Positions 63,453-64,000 of a stretch of DNA of 64,000 bases are shown here, piece after piece. Each line of letters starts with the position of its first letter. Position 1 is the stretch's first letter. The stretch lies in contig OX465589.1 in NCBI GenBank assembly GCA_950022655.1, forward strand, positions 32,403,970 through 32,467,969, written 5' to 3'. Source of the DNA: Alentia gelatinosa. Its lineage: Eukaryota > Annelida > Polychaeta > Phyllodocida > Polynoidae. Made by a program: the position numbers and the translations under genes. The notes under the pieces are model-generated. The model did not search any database, was not told where the DNA came from, and saw nothing but the letters and a program-made list of their open reading frames with translations.

Positions 63453-64000
63453 GGCCTACTTAATTGGTCGCTAGTTTATGCAGCGACCTTGATATTGACT
63501 GCACTTGTTACTGATAGATTGGCCATCAACCCCTGTCTGTGCTGAGCTCCTCACTTTCAGTCGGATAGATTGACGTGCCGTACCGTACGCAGAATTTAAC
63601 TCACTGTCGCCCAAATTATCATAGCCCAAGACATCTAAGGATGATACGTACCAAATGCGGATATTCACTTCCAGTTAGAATTCAGCCATGAGACTTTAAC
63701 ACCAGTTAGGGACACATATAACCTACGATCACCTAAAATATGAAGAAAATCGGCCAATTAGATCTAACGATATTCGTGTTTGAATCTGGTTGTATCAAAT
63801 GCTGCTCTGGTGGCCAGTGTAGGCCTACTTAATTGGTCGCTAGTTTATGCAGCGACCTTGATATTGACTGCACTTGTTACTGATAGATTGGCCATCAACC
63901 CCTGTCTGTGCTGAGCTCCTCACTCTCAGTCGGATAGATTGACGTGCCGTACCGTACGCAGAATTTAACTGACTGTCGTCCAAATTATCATAGCCCAAGA
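63453..64000. repeat. U37 partial unit (A and start of B2)
   Basis: A has cactttcag, as expected after ctcgaacagg. B starts at 63822 and shows the B2 pattern (ggatagattgacgtgcc then ctgactgtcgtcc) before the window ends. Confidence 0.94.

Larger units (their letters stand above)
1..64000. repeat. Complex satellite array, 1759-bp unit, 36 full units
   Basis: The same composite unit recurs head to tail across the window, always in the same orientation. Unit starts, taken at the first base of subunit A, are spaced 1759 bp in 26 of 36 complete units. The exceptions are 1757 (U8, U11, U17, U28, U36), 1758 (U13), 1390 (U2, U4), 1707 (U21), 1915 (U35) and 2086 bp (U25). In a standard unit, A occupies bases 1-369, B 370-738, the linker with tRNA-like element about 739-956, and the minisatellite about 957-1759. 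Units differ from one another at only a few positions per kilobase, so homogenisation is recent or continuing. No rRNA, 5S, snRNA or histone sequence was recognised in the unit. It could be heterochromatic or pericentromeric, but nothing in the sequence proves a location. Confidence 0.97.

Noticed and set aside
1..64000. CRISPR array
   Set aside because: The short repeats of about 20 bp are contiguous, with no unique spacers of constant length, and no cas-like genes exist. The longer repeats are satellite units.
1..64000. Ribosomal or 5S gene cluster, or histone cluster
   Set aside because: The 1.76-kb tandem period suggested one of these, but no 5S internal control region, rRNA core sequence or histone reading frame could be found on either strand.

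Overview
The whole window is one head-to-tail tandem satellite array from a eukaryotic, probably animal, genome. No conventional protein-coding gene, rRNA gene or CRISPR array was found on either strand. The array runs off both ends of the window and holds 36 complete units (U1-U36) and two partial ones. The basic unit is 1759 bp: 26 units are exactly this length, and the others are 1757, 1758, 1390, 1707, 1915 or 2086 bp, each explained by a specific indel. The species cannot be named from the sequence. Eukaryotic origin is inferred from the satellite organisation, a tRNA-like Pol III-type element, and a pair of short TA-flanked inverted-repeat insertions.

Each unit, read on the + strand, has four parts. 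(1) Subunit A is 369 bp. (2) Subunit B is 369 bp, a diverged copy of A with about 23 differences (roughly 94% identical). (3) A linker of about 218 bp ends in a tRNA-like segment with A-box and B-box matches and an oligo-T run of usually 8 T. (4) A minisatellite of about 800 bp is built from degenerate copies of a 20-bp monomer close to gagacagactcgggcagggt. The minisatellite is purine-rich on the + strand. Read on the - strand it is open and gives repetitive Ser/Leu/Pro-rich 60-73 residue ORFs, which are compositional artefacts.

The array is a record of recombination. U2 and U4 have only one 369-bp subunit, and in U4 it is a clear A-to-B hybrid whose crossover lies within a 62-bp identical tract. 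Five B subunits (U13, U19, U21, U28, partial U37) carry A-type sequence in their 5' half. Four others (U12, U24, U25, U35) carry a third haplotype. U35 contains a 170-bp internal duplication plus a 12-bp deletion, U21 a 52-bp deletion in the minisatellite, and six units share a 2-bp deletion in A. Diagnostic variants travel in linked blocks spaced by whole numbers of units (3518, 5275, 7034, 10551 bp), so multi-unit segments have been copied within the array.

The only foreign DNA is a 327-bp insertion in U25 (42670-42996). It resolves into two adjacent MITE-like inverted-repeat elements separated and flanked by TA. A closely related empty site in U12 shows the pre-insertion sequence.

The points most worth following are the repeated tRNA-like/oligo-T element, which could be transcribed from many tandem copies, the double insertion with its empty site, and the mosaic A/B haplotype structure.
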